From Sporobolomyces roseus (taxonomy: Eukaryota; Basidiomycota; Microbotryomycetes; Sporidiobolales; Sporidiobolaceae): DNA of 64,000 nt. The stretch is taken from NCBI GenBank assembly GCA_016617785.1, contig JADILM010000001.1:1240001-1304000 (forward strand), in the 5' to 3' direction. The translations under genes were made by a program, and so were the position numbers. Position 1 is the first letter of the stretch. Each line of letters begins with the position of its first letter. Positions 52,082 through 64,000 of the stretch are shown here, piece after piece. The notes beneath the pieces were generated by a model. That model worked only from the letters and a program-made list of their open reading frames with translations, was not told the origin of the DNA and did no database searches.

Positions 52082-55000
52082 ATGCCTCCAACGTGAGTTC
52101 TCAATCATGGATAGCACTACTAGAACTCACTCGAGGCTGATCCGAAGCTATCTCACAGCACTCCTCATTCGATTGACTTACCCATCCCACATTCCGCTTC
52201 TTCCACCTCTCCTCTCCCCTCGCCTTCCACAAAGCGTTCCTTGCTCGGTCACCTCAAGCGTATACCTCGCCCACCTCGCCCTCGTGTTCCATTCAGAGGA
52301 AACGCTCAACAGAGGAGACAGCAATTGTTCAAACCTCTCAGTAATGGAGATTCACCTCTCGGCACTCTCGTCATTCAAGTTCAAGCAGCTCGTAATCTAG
52401 TAGCAAAGGCGAGTGCTCACATTGTAACGGAGAAGCGGAATACAATCGCGACCGAGACTGATATTTCGTTTCGCTTTTAGGATCGCAATGGGTTGTCAGA
52501 TCCTTATGTCGTAGTTCGTTACGCAAACAATCGAGTAAGTTCAATCTAACAATCACTTCTGACTGTTCCGAGGGCGAGCCTCGAAGCTCAAAAACGAAGA
52601 AGTTGTCAACTAATTCGAATGTTTCGACGAACAGATCACTAGTCCGACAGCCTACAAGACTCTCAATCCGGTTTGGAGTACAGGAAGTGGTAAGAAAGGA
52701 GGAGAAGGATCAGTCGGAGAAGCCAAGCTCGAAATCAAGGAGATATACGAGAGTTTGGGTTTAGCGAGGGAGAGAATTGAGATTGTCTGCTGGGACAGGG
52801 ATCGTGTCGGGAGTGAATACATGGGAGAAGTCAGCTTGAGTCTCGAGGATTGGTGGGGAAACGATTTGAAGGATCTCGAAAGCGAGTCACCACCTGTCGG
52901 ATTCGTCGATGAAGCGAACAAGGTCAGTCTAATTTCACTTTGAATACACATCGCCTCAAGCTCACGGGTTTCGATTCCACCTCATACAGCCCCACTGGCA
53001 TACTCTTCGATCTTCACGCTCTCGCACCAGCGTTTCAGGTGAAATCTTGATCAAGATTGGCTTCGTTCCGACCAACTCCACTTCAACGACGGAGCTTCCA
53101 GAACCTGATCGCTATCGTATCGTCAACGCTCTCAAACGTATCGCACAACGAGCCGAGACATCAAGACGTGCTTCGCGAGAAGAGCGTGTCCTCTTGACTT
53201 CCCCTGTATGTTCGCAAATCGTTCTCCATCAGCCTCATTTTTCTGACAGATTGGGTTTCTCCAATTTGTAGGTCGAAGGCTATGGCACCGTTCGAGCCGA
53301 TGAACAGCGACCACTAGGAGGAGCTGCTCTTCCGCACGATCTCGATTCAGACTCAGATTCAGATGCTACCGACGCTACAGACGACGAATCGTTGACGGAT
53401 CTCGGAACAGACGAGGAAGATCTCGCAGAACAATCAGCACTCGTTGAAGCCTCTTCAGACGATGAAGACGATCTCGTTCCTGCTGTTGAAGCGAAAGATT
53501 ACTTCGGTTATCAGAACTTGGCAGCACAACCTGGCATCACCGAGTCTCCACTACCCGCCATCGTCGTAGCAGAGTCGCCTGCGGAGCAGCCCGTCTCACA
53601 ATCGTCAGTGCATCAGCCAGTCGGAACCGCCGCACCTCTCGTTGCTCCTCCTCATCGTCGAGGTCTATCCCTTCCCCAATTCATTCGTCGTCGAACTTCG
53701 ACAGCCTCAGTACCTTCTACCGCAACTGCTACTCCAACAGACTCGAATGTAACCTCGGATGTCGAGACACCGGTATCAACGCCTGGTCGACAACGTCGTC
53801 GATTCTCCCGCAAATCAAGATCATCCAAATCGACCCTCGACAGTGCGGCAGGTCTCACGCCAACTGAATCCAATATCTCAAGCGAGTCACTTTCGAAGGA
53901 CAAGGGGAAGAAGCGAGAGCGAGTCAAGAGGAAGACGAGGAGAAGGAAAAAGGCTGGAGAGTACACCTTCGATGAGGGTGAAGATATCGCAGGATTGGTA
54001 CAAATCGAGATCAAATCTGCGAAAGGTCTACCGAGATGGAAGAATGCTTTACGAACTGGATAGTACGCTGGACTTTCGCTCTCTTTTTCCGTCTCTGGAG
54101 TTAAGCTGACTTTAACTCGACTCATACAGCGACATGGACGGTTTCGTCGTCTGTAGTTTCGGTCGCAAGATCTTCCGTACTCGAGTCATTCGACACTCGC
54201 TCAACCCCGTCTGGGAAGAACGACTCTTCTTTCACGTTCGTCCCGCTGAAACTCACTGGTAAGCTCTCTTTCGCTTAGATACTTCAATGATAGCCTGACT
54301 CACCTGTTCAATCAATAGGAACATCAACTTCTCTGTTCTCGATTGGGACAAGTGGACTGGGAACGATCACGTTGGAGACGTCACCGTCGAATTGGACAAA
54401 CTTCTCGGATCGACTATTCAACCTGACGAACGAGGAGTCTTCGCTGCTGGACCTGATGGACGACTCATAGGGGACGATTTCCATGAACGTGAACTCACTC
54501 TCGTCACTTCGGACAAAGATGCCGAATCAGCGAAACCGATTCTCACGATTCGAGCCAAGTACACTCCCTTCGCCGCTCTTCGTCAACAATTCTGGCGCAT
54601 CTACTCTTCACAATACGACGTCAACGAAAGCGGCAGCTTCTCTCAGATCGAAATCTTCTCCCTTCTCGATTCGTTAGGTTCAACCCTCGCTACCGAAACA
54701 GTCGAATCCTTCTTCACTCGATATGACAAACGAATGGAAGATGGTGAACTATCGACAGAAGAGCTTGTGCTGTGTCTCGAGGAGGAATTGCGAAAACACA
54801 AGGAGAACAAACCTTCGTCCGACTCTCCTGAATCGGGAGTGAACACTCCTGGATTGGCTTCTTCAGGCGGCGATGGATTGACTGGAGGAATCACTGCCGG
54901 AACGTTCGTCGATAACGATGTTGTTGGTGACCCTGGAGAGTATGATCAGACGGATATGTCTTCCGACATGAAAACGATTGCTCCGTAAGCTTTCTCTCCC

Positions 55001-57025
55001 ATCTGTCTGCCACGATACCCTACTGACGTCCTCTCGGCGTCCCCTCAGTGGTACCGAAGTCGTCACGGATGCGGAGAAAGATATCAAGGTTACAGCTCCG
55101 GAACCTTCAGGATCAACCAAACCTCCCGCTCGTCAAGATTCGTTCGAACCTTGGGCAGACGAGAATGGTTCTGGATCGAACAATGTCGAACGAGGTACGT
55201 CAGAGCTGCTCTACTCTCTGATACTGCTATTGCTGATGCCGAAAACTCTCTCTCTCGACAGTCATCAACATCAAGAGTTGTCCATTGTGTCAGAAACCTC
55301 GACTCAGCAAGAAGGGTGAACTCGGTGCGTTTCTCTTCCTCACCTCTTACTGCAACACCATACTCACGAGCTCCTCTACATTCCACAGATATCGTCACTC
55401 ACCTCGGTATTTGCTCTTCAACCGATCCTGGCAGTGCGAATCGTTTCCTAGTCAGCGATTTCGTCACCGCTTCTCAAGCTCAACGCAAATTCTTCTCGAA
55501 AGTCGTATCGAAGATCACAAAGGGCTCTTACCGACTTGGAGCTGTTCGTTTGATCTCTCGTACCCTCTTTATGAATCCGAAACTGATGAACTTTTCGTTT
55601 CTCGACTTCTCAGGATTCTGCCAACATTGTGAGTACAGTCTCTCTCGCTCGTCCGGATGTCGTACTGATACTCTGCTTCGACGACAGATCGTTCAAGATC
55701 GACATACCGGAGCTCTACTTGAAGAAAAGATTGCTGTCTACGTTCGTTTTCTCCCTTTCGACTATCTCATAGTTTCCTCAGCTTATTAGGACAATCTTGA
55801 TCATTCACAGGTCCGCCTTGGTATTCGCTTGATGTATCGTGGTATGGGTACTAGTGCTACTGAAAGCGCTCGAGGTGAGTTACACACCCCTTCCTCTCGA
55901 CTCGCCCTTATCGCTGATTCGCCGATAACGTTCTTCAGTTCGACGTCTACTCGACTCTCTCACAAAGAAGCAAGGTGCCAAGTATGATTCTCCCGCTTCA
56001 AGACGAGACATTGCTCCTTTCATCGAATTCCACAATCTCGACATCAACGAAGTCCTCGATCCTTTACCTTCTTTCCGTGAGCCACCTATTCACTGTCTTT
56101 GCCAGCGTACACTCTCCTGACTTGTCTTTCTCTTCTCAGAAACGTTCAACGAATTCTTCTACCGCAAACTCAAACCCGAAGTTCGACCTCTCGACGATCC
56201 GAATGATCCTCGTACTATCGTCTCACCAGCTGATGTACGCTTCCAGTTTTCTCGCAAAAAGGGATGGCTAGCTGATACATCTCCTCGTATATGATTACAG
56301 TGTCGAGCGATGTTCTTCGAATCGATCGATGCCGCAACCAACATCTGGATCAAAGGTCGAGAATTCACCATTGGTCGTATGCTCGGAGATCACTACGGGA
56401 AACAAGCGAAGGATTACGAAGGAGGTAGTCTAGCGATCTTCCGTCTCGCACCTCAAGATTACCACCGATATCATTCCCCAATCGATGGAGTGATGGGCAA
56501 AGAAGAATACATACCCGGCGCCTACTTCACGGTCAACGCAATCGCGATCAGATCTCCACTCTCCGTCTACACTGAGAACGTTCGACTCGTTTCAGAAATC
56601 GTCAGTCCTGTTTTCGGAAAAGTCATGAATGTGTAAGTCTCTCAATCTCGGCTCACCAGTTTCAGGATTTCGGCTGATTCCAGCCCTATCACTGAAGGTG
56701 GGTGGGAGCAATGATGGTAGCATCTATCAATCAAACTCTTCACGAAGGAGACGACGTCAAGCGAGGGGACGAAATTGGCTACTTTGCTTTCGGTGGATCA
56801 ACAATTGTGGTCGTGTTCCCTCCGAATACTGTCGTTTGGGATCCTGATCTCGTCGAGAATTCGAAGAACGCCGTACGTCCCCATTCTTTCGCTTTCATTC
56901 TTTTACCTCTTACGGACTCCGATACTTTCTACGAACTCCAACTGACGCCTCCTCGTATCTCGGTATAGATCGAGACGCTCGTTCGTGTGAAAACTCGTAT
57001 CGGTAGAGCGGTTGAACCGCAATGA
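52082..57025 (+). CDS. PSD2: Phosphatidylserine decarboxylase with C2 domains, EF-hand and zinc finger (PSD2 type)
   Basis: The enzyme converts phosphatidylserine to phosphatidylethanolamine in Golgi/endosomal membranes. The start gives MPPT, and a phase-2 intron leads to TPHSIDLPIPHSASSTS. The first C2 domain begins LGTLVIQVQAARNLVAK/DRNGLSDPYVVV, joined over a GC-AG intron (52409-52480). An acidic linker follows, then a second C2 (GLVQIEIKSAKGLPRWK, DMDGFVVCSFG, FSVLDWDKWTGNDHVGDV). An EF-hand-like loop is DVNESGSFSQIE. A C2HC finger follows (CPLCQKPRLSKKGELDIVTH to LGICS). The catalytic part has SANIIVQDRHTGALLEEKIA, FNEFFYRKLKPEVRPLD, PQDYHRYHSPIDG and the self-cleavage GGST in FAFGGSTIVVVFP, whose Ser becomes the pyruvoyl group. 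It ends TRIGRAVEPQ. Confidence 0.95.
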
Positions 57026-57507
57026 GATGGAAAGTAGTAGTCGTCAGGAATTTCAGCTCGCAGGTCGAGTTTGTCGCTTCGTTCCCATCCCTCGCTTTTC
57101 TTTGTGCGTAAGCTGTACTTGCATAGTTCCCCTCTGTCTGGAAATTCTCTCTGTGAATATGTACCACGATCGTTTCGTTGCAAAGTGGGTCAACTTTCGG
57201 AGAATGTCCGAAGCCAAAACCTTCGAGCCGGTTGTTTCGCTCTTTCTTGCAACCGTTGTCTTCGCTTCCCCGTCTCTCACCCGCTCTCTCTCCTTGCTTC
57301 TCACCTCTCTCGTATACACCCAAGAACGATATCAAAAACTCTTCTCTCCATCTCCTTACCGTTTACACCCCCACTTTCTCAAGGTAAGACCTCTCTTCCC
57401 TCCCTCTTGTCACTCACCATGCTTCCTTCACCCCGCCATCCATGAGACGCTTGTGACTACTATGTACACGCCAAGCTGATCACTCAGTTCCTCTCTACAG
57501 CTATACG
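57026..57507. other. Intergenic spacer
   Basis: 482 bp between PSD2 and the reductase, both on the plus strand. CT-rich towards 57508. No gene is supported. Confidence 0.5.
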
Positions 57508-59068
57508 ATGTCACCTCTCCCCTCCAAACTTCCATCAACTTTCTCCCAAATCACCCTCCGAGAACGCCCCAAGGCTGCAATCATCTCTTCCCTCACCGAT
57601 GGCAAAGGTACATTCCAGCTCGAGAAGAACGTTACTATGCCCAAACAAGAAGACTTGAAACAAGAAGAAGTTCTCGTCAAAGTGGAGTGGGTCTCTGTAG
57701 ATCCTGCTCAAAGGGGATGGCTCAAGTGAGTGCACAACACCCGACTGAGTGCTTGAACGTAGCTGAACCGTCAATACCTTGAACAGCGACGCCCGTTCGT
57801 ACGTTCCACCCGTGAAAATTGGTGCCGTAATGCGCGCAGGAGGAGTAGGTCGAGTAGTCCTCGCACCAAAGGGAAGTAAACTTCAAGTTGGACAATGGGT
57901 GAACGGAACTCTTGGATGGACCGAGTATGCGATTGCCAAAGTCAAGGACCTCGAAAAGATTTCGTAAGTCTCTCGCTCTATCTCACTTCACAAGCTCGTG
58001 AGGCTGACGATTTTGTCGATTTCGCAGAGTCACGAAAGATCTTCAACCTTCTTACTACCTCGGAGTTCTCGGTATGCCTATGCAAACTGCTTTCTGGGGA
58101 TTGAAAGCGGTAGCGAAGATTCAGAAGGGTGAGACGGTAGTCGTTAGTGGTGCAGCGTGAGTCGAGATCTCTCTTTCCGACGGGTTGAGTAAGCTCGACA
58201 CGAGCTTGAATGCGTCGGCTCCAGTCCGAGGTCGTACTGTGACGTTGGAGCTCGTATCGAGCTTGCAGACTGAGTCGTACTCACGCAAGAGTTTGGTGTG
58301 TCTAGAGGAGCTGTTGGTTCCATCGCTTGTCAAATCGCCCTCATCGCTGGCTGCAAGGTCGTCGCTATCGTAGGAGGAAAGGACAAGTGTGATTGGCTCA
58401 AGAACGACATTGGATGTCACGAAGTCGTCGATTACAAGTCGGCAGATTTCGCGAAGACTCTGAAACAGACCCTCAAGAACGGCGTCGACGCATACTTTGA
58501 TAATGTTGGCGGGGAGATTCTTGATCTTGTGCTCACTCGCTTGAACAAGGGGGCTAGAATTGCGCTCTGTGGTGCTATCTCGTGAGCACCTTTCCCTGCA
58601 TTACTTCTCGTTCGATCTCGTGTTTGCTCTCGCTGACGTGCTCGACGATACCGATAGCGCGTACAACACGCCCAACCCTCGAGGCTTGAGCAACTACTTG
58701 ACTCTCATCAGTCAACGAGCGAAGATTGAGGGGTACGTACCAAATTCTCTCATTTTCTCTGCAACGCATTTCAGTGCTAATCGAGTCGATAAAACTATAG
58801 ATTCATCGTCTTCGACTACGCCGATCGATACGAGGAGGCCAACGAGCAAATGGGCAAATGGATCGCAGAGGGGAAATTCAAGGTGAGCCTTTCCTCGTCG
58901 TGGCTTCGAGGTTCGACTCTTGTACTGACGAGGGCCTCCTTCCTACAGATTCGAGAGACCAAGCGATATGGTCTAACCGAGTCAGTCAACGCTCTGCAAG
59001 GTCTTTTCAAGGGTGAGAACGTTGGAAAAATGGTGGTAAAGATTGCGGACGATGGATCAAAGCTGTAG
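57508..59068 (+). CDS. NADPH-dependent MDR-family alkenal/one oxidoreductase (double-bond reductase)
   Basis: A medium-chain reductase of the leukotriene B4 dehydrogenase / alkenal double-bond reductase group, which reduces alpha-beta unsaturated carbonyls with NADPH and has no zinc site. The start gives MSPLPSKLPSTFSQITLRER. Family blocks are VEWVSVDPAQRGWL, IGAVMRAGGVGRVV, VNGTLGWTEYAI, YLGVLGMPMQTAFWGLKAVA and the cofactor loop VVSGAAGAVGSIACQIA, formed across an intron. These are followed by KVVAIVGGKDKCDWL, GVDAYFDNVGGEILDLVLTR and RIALCGAISAYNTPNPRGLS. It ends KIADDGSKL. The length of about 350 residues fits. The physiological substrate is unknown. Confidence 0.93.
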
Positions 59069-59560
59069 GGTCGCTTGTAAGGAAGCCTGATTAGTACATA
59101 TCTGGTCAGATCGACAGTGCAGCACCGAGTACATCAAATTTGACCTGAGGAGTTGACTGTCGAAAGTGGAGATTCCGTCGACTCTAATTTTGCGAAAACT
59201 TGCAATTTTCGAACTGCTTCTTCTCAAGCAAGTATCACCCTCGAGCTCATACCCCACGTCCGTCGAATTCGTCGACAGTGGGTCTAAACGAGAAAAGGGC
59301 CTGAGAATGTTTGCGAAAATAAACTGATCATGATCAAGCGAGATCGCATCGCGAGAGAATCTCATCTTGCTGTTCAAAACTCTACCGTAATTCACGACTT
59401 GTCAACTTATCAGCAAGCTCGACAGACCACCTGGATCCTTTCTACATATCAAGAACGCCCTCACACCCTCTAGAAGTAGTCAGATCAGACGTTCAACCTT
59501 TCCCGCTTTCGGTCAAGGACGCAGGGCGTTCTACAGCTCTCTCGTCTCGAGGCACGTTAG
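59069..59560. other. Intergenic spacer
   Basis: 492 bp upstream of the histidine kinase. No gene is supported; it should contain the kinase promoter. Confidence 0.5.
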
Positions 59561-62500
59561 ATGACCAACCAGCTGAGGGCTCCCACTGTCGACCCCAGTG
59601 AATCTCAAGCCGTACTAGCAGAACTCTCCCTCCTTCCCTTCCTATCCATCTCGCCTTCGCCCTCTCTCGTACTTCGCGTTGCACCTTTACTCGAAGCACT
59701 ACGGCATAGAACAGCTACCAATTCACCTCTTCACTCTCCAGCGTGGTCCACTTCGACCTATCGACCTGGACCAGGAAGTTCTGCTCCTTCCGAAGGGCCG
59801 TTGGGTGAAACTAGCAAGGCCGAACGTTATGGGAATGATCGAGAGTTCAATGCAGATCTGTTGGGAGGAATAGAGCATCTCTCGATGCGGACACCGTCTG
59901 CGAGAGCGGCACAGGCGGCGACAGAAGATTACTTTTCACTCGGAACTGGGAATGGGTCTAGTGGTGCTGGTGGAGGAGGAGGAACCACAGGAGGAGGAGG
60001 AGGATACCCCGTCGAGACTTCAAATATTCAGCTATCAGCGATGGAACCGGCATGGAAGAATCAAGCGTGGAGGGAGGGTTTGCAAGTAATCGAAGGAAAG
60101 GCGACACGACGTTCTTCAATGGCCATGACGGAATCGAACCCGGCATCAGGAGTGACGAGTCCACTAGGAGGCACGTCAAGTATAGCAGCCGCAGCGAGTG
60201 CAGCAGCTCGTAATTTGAAGGAGACCTTTGCGCGAATGACAGAAGGAGCGGACGATCGCGACGTTTCGATGAGGGATAGATTAGGAACCGTTCACGAAGG
60301 GATGGAGGAGGAAGATGAGGATATCGAGGATTATGACAACGATGAGAGGAATGGAGTGCATCACGGAAATGATGATTATGAGCCAGAGGGAGGAGTCGAA
60401 ACTTGGCGAGCGAGTTGGAATTTCCTATCTCAAGCGGAACAACAAACAGTCTACAATTTCCTCCTCGACCTCCTCGACCAATCCGAGCTCTCCCTCTCTA
60501 GAAACCTCCTCGCACCGAATCGTCGAGCTTCCGTCGCTACTTCTTCCCCTGGCGAATCCCCTCACAGCTCGATCTCTGCTCTCTTGCCCGAAGACGACGA
60601 CGCTAGCCCTACCTCTTCTCACTCCACTCTCCGTCTACCCGGTCTCATCTTTACCGCTGTTCTCATCCCGACAAACTCTACCGATTCCTCTCCTTCTCAC
60701 TTCATCGTTCTCTCGACCCCTCCCCTCCTCGATACTTCCAGACGTCTATCCGATCAATATCGTGCCCACCGTCATTCTTCCACCAGCTCCAGTCTATCAG
60801 CTACCACTCCCGGCCCTTCCCTCCTACAAAGACAGCTACAACAACAACCGCTTTCGATGTATCGAGCACCGACAACAAACTTGCACAGCTATCGTCAGGG
60901 ATCAAGTGATGATGATGAAGTGGTATTGGACGATCCTTGGGCTCTCTCGTTGGGAAATTCGGAAATGGCGAGGCGGATACGAGAGCATTCTTGGGATGAA
61001 ACCGAGTTGGGATGCACGACTTCTTGGCCTGTATGCCTCAAGACGACGATCTCTTCGATCATCGCTAGTCCTTTCAGGGAGTGCATCTTGTGGGGACAGA
61101 ACAAACTCATCATTTACAACGACCGAGTGAGTTTTCGCACTTCACCTCTTCTTCTTCGTTGTGACGTTCAGCTCATCCGATGTTCCCGCTCGCAGTATAT
61201 CGAAACTGCAGGATTGAAACATCCCGAGCTATTAGGAACTGCTGCGAAAGACTGTTGGGCGGAGCTATGGGACGAATTAGAACCAGTCGCGAATCGCGCT
61301 CTTCAAGGAGAAACAGTCTCGTTCAACGATCATTTCCTGACGATGGAGCGAGATGGATTCTTGGAGGAGACGTATCATTCGTTCACTTACGCTCCCCTTC
61401 GAGATGGAGATTCGGGAGATGTCGTCGGTATTCTCAATTTGAGCATCGAGTGAGTTATTATCGTTCCTCTACTCTGCATTTCGTGTCGCTGACTTTGATC
61501 GTTCGATTCAGGTCTACCGCCGCAGTCATCGCTGCGAGACGACTCTCCTCTGTACGAGATCTCATTCAGCATACGAGTTTGGCTCGAACTCTCGAAGGTT
61601 CGCTCTTACTCCCTCGACTCGTACTGGTTCGTCATTTGCTGACTCCTCTGATCCTTCAACGAACAGACTTCGCCACTTCCGCAATGAAAGCATTGGCGAA
61701 GAATCCTTACGACATTCCCTTTGCGATCTTGTACCATGTCGAAGACGTCGTTACGAAGCCGACGACACGAGAAGTACGAGCGGGACTGACGACGAGCCAA
61801 CGGAAGACGATCAAGCTGAGCTGCAAAGTGAGCCGCTCCTCCTCCTCACCACGTTGGAAGAAGAGTATACTGACTGTTCTCGTATTCGAATAGGGATCTG
61901 TCGGAGTCTCGCATTCGCATCCATTCCTCGTTCACGAAGCTTTCGTCGACTTGACTCCTCCACGCTCTCGACACTCTTCATCCTCTGCATCGACCACATC
62001 AGGTTCAACCGCAACCGCTATGGACATCAGAGATCGCCTCATCGAAACTCAAAGCGTCTCTTCCGATTCTTCTTCGACTCCTCCCGGCAGACAACCTTCA
62101 CCACAACCGAGACCGGCTCCAGAATGGACCTGGCCTTTCGAAGAAGCCTGTTTGAAACGACAATCGGTTCTCGTCGAAGATCTAGGAGGTTTTGGAGAAA
62201 CCCTCGAGAAAAGAGGATGGGACTCACGAGCGAGATCAGCAGTCGTCATACCGATCAGAATCGACACCGACGCCAGCTCACCGAGTGCAGTCATCGTCCT
62301 TGGAGTCAACCCAATGTCGAAGACTTTGGAGGAAAACCCTTTGATGAAGACTTTCTTCGACCTCATCTCTCGTCACGTTGCGATTGGTCTATACTCGGTC
62401 CTCGTAAGCACTACAGCTCTTTATCATTGTAGCAGCTTGTTGACTATTCAAGATCGTTGACAGGCGGCGGAACAAGATCGACATCGTGCTGAAGAACTTC

Positions 62501-64000
62501 TCTCTCTCGACAAAGCCAAATCCGACTTCTTCTCTTCAGTATCGCACGAGCTACGATCGCCTTGTCAGCTCATCATAGGACCTTTGGAGGACGTCTTAGC
62601 CCCGTCGCAAAAGAAGTTCTTGAAACCGGAACACGCCGATTCGCTGGAACTCGTCAGGAAACACAGTACGAGATTGCTCAACATGGTCAACAAGGTAAGT
62701 TTTGACATGACCCTTTCGCCGACAAGCACTTGACTGACTCTAGCTGTTATGTAGCTTCTCGATTTCTCATCAGTTGAAGCAGGTAGAATGATCTTCAGGT
62801 TCAGACCGGTACAAATCGTAAGCAGAGGTTCTCTTTCTACGTTCCTCACGTGTGCGACTGACCGAGCTTCTTTCCTCCGCTTAGGGTCAACTTACTCGTG
62901 ATCTCGCCATCCTCTTCAAAGACGCTATCGAGCGAGCCAAGATCGAATACGTCGTCGAGTGCGAAGACGACCCTCCAGATGCTTGGCCAATCTATCTGTC
63001 TCCCGACCTCTGGGAACGTGTCATTCTCAACATCGTCGGCAATGCTCTCAAGTACACCGAGAAGGGAAGAATCACCGTCAATCTCAAGTCGACACGAGGT
63101 GAATGCGTACTCTCAATTTCGGACACCGGAGTCGGCATTCCTCAAAGTGAACTCGGGAGAATCTTCGAGCGTTTCCATCGCGTTCAGTCTTCGTCACAAA
63201 TGACAACCGGAACTGGGATCGGTCTCGCTCTCACTCTCGAGCTCGTCAAACTCATCGGAGGTCAGCTTGAAGTTGACAGTGATTTCGGAAGAGGCAGTAC
63301 CTTCACGTGCGATCGCTTTCTCTCTCTGGACACTCTAATTCTCGCTAATTGTGATTGCCTTCACAGTGTGCGACTACCTCGAGGTTACTCTCATCTACCG
63401 ATCGAACAGGTCGAGCACACCGCCGAAGAAAACGCTCCTCTTGTTCATTCAGGTCGGATGTCTGTTGTCGAAGAGGCAGCTGCATGGCGTTTGGATGCGC
63501 TGGACAAACCCTCATTATCGATCTCGACACCTTCTTCACGGCCACACCAGTCCGTCTCCGACCACAGCACTTCGTCTCAACATAGCGGAAGCGGTTCTGG
63601 AGAAGATTACCTCGGTACTGAAGATGTTCTCAGTTTGAAGAACCGAACGATCGTTCTCGTCGACGATTCCAGAGACCTCCGAACTTACATGTCAAGCTTA
63701 CTCTCGACTCAGTTCACCGTCGTCCCCTTCGCCGATCCTTTCCAAGCACTCGAATTCATCAAAATGAACACTCCGAGTCTGGTCGTCACCGATTCAATGA
63801 TGCCAGGACTGACCGGTATGGAGCTCACTCAACGAATCCGTCAAGATCCGAAGACCTCGTTACTCCCCGTCATCATGGTTTCCGCTCAAGCTGGTTCCGA
63901 AGCTCGAGCCGATGCTCTCGAAGGAGGAGTTGACGATTACCTCGTCAAGCCTTTCCAACCTCGTGAACTCGTTGCGAGGGTTCGTGTCCATCTACAACTC
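59561..64000 (+). CDS. Hybrid histidine kinase, 3' end outside window
   Basis: A cytosolic-type hybrid sensor kinase. It starts MTNQLRAPTVDPSESQAVLA with no membrane span. A long Ser/Gly/Asp-rich region precedes PAS/GAF-like sensor segments (WDETELGCTTSWPVCLKTTI, and a GAF-like part around FAILYHVEDV and SAVVIPIRI). The dimerisation/phosphoacceptor box is DFFSSVSHELRSPCQLIIGP (His codon at 62544). The ATPase domain has NIVGNALKYTEKGRITV (N box), SDTGVGIPQSELGRIFERFH (G1/F box) and GTGIGLALTLELVKLIGG (G2). After a linker the receiver domain starts IVLVDDSRDLRTYMSSLL, with the phosphoacceptor Asp in VVTDSMMPGLTG (63791) and conserved Lys in YLVKPFQPRELVA. The window ends inside or just after the receiver. 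The input signal is unknown. Confidence 0.93.

Noticed and set aside
1..64000. CRISPR arrays, insertion sequences, phage genes, operons
   Set aside because: Intron-rich nuclear fungal genes fill the window. No direct-repeat/spacer array, transposase or terminal inverted repeats were seen.

Overview
The window reads as nuclear DNA of a fungus, most likely a basidiomycete. The genes are dense and run on both strands. Nearly every one is cut by several short introns (about 45-120 nt, GT-AG, usually with a ctgac/ctaac branch site close to the acceptor). The gene set is fungal: a split NOP2, COP9 signalosome CSN1, MAU2 cohesin loader, mitochondrial MGM1 and QCR8, C2-domain PSD2, a GH76 mannanase-like wall enzyme, an Rds1-type ferritin-like secreted protein and a hybrid histidine kinase. 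Genus cannot be fixed from sequence alone. No tRNA, rRNA, CRISPR array, insertion sequence or intact transposon was recognised.

Layout: 1-1672 3' part of a 3-ketoacyl-CoA thiolase (+); 1806-2929 WBP4-like splicing factor (-); 3270-5143 CSN1 (-); 5375-8289 HSL-type alpha/beta hydrolase (-), divergent from QCR8 (+, 8661-9200); 9448-12256 MAU2 (-), divergent from a small acidic protein (+, 12370-12926); 13188-14555 unknown (-); 15069-16342 unknown coiled-coil protein (+); 16777-18653 unknown acidic protein (+); 18937-20829 MCH1-like MFS transporter (-); 21280-23415 GH76 (-), divergent from NOP2 (+, 23711-26295); 26656-28754 CobW/COG0523 GTPase (+); 28920-30824 histidinol dehydrogenase (-), divergent from a coiled-coil, GW-rich unknown (+, 31324-33629); 33901-35034 unknown (-); 35875-36941 secreted expansin-like barrel protein (+); 37298-40432 4E-T-like protein (-); 40433-43476 gene-poor with a TTAGGG tract; 43477-46768 MGM1 (+); 47662-49066 Rds1-like (+); 49067-52081 gene-poor, with an inverted fragment of the Rds1-like gene and a possible small gene; 52082-57025 PSD2 (+); 57508-59068 double-bond reductase (+); 59561-64000 hybrid histidine kinase (+, cut by the window end).

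The genes do not form a pathway cluster. Mitochondrial functions (thiolase, QCR8, MGM1) and membrane lipid work (PSD2, alpha/beta hydrolase) recur, but that looks like ordinary fungal gene order. No defence island or secondary-metabolite cluster was found.

The most noteworthy points are at the level of gene structure: an initiator ATG that exists only after splicing (12370/12433), a first coding exon that is just ATG (NOP2), two GC-AG introns, an 18-nt microexon in MAU2, a GW-rich low-complexity protein, and an inverted 150-bp intron-containing copy of an Rds1-like gene segment. Splice junctions were worked out by eye from reading frame and consensus, so exon edges are predictions.
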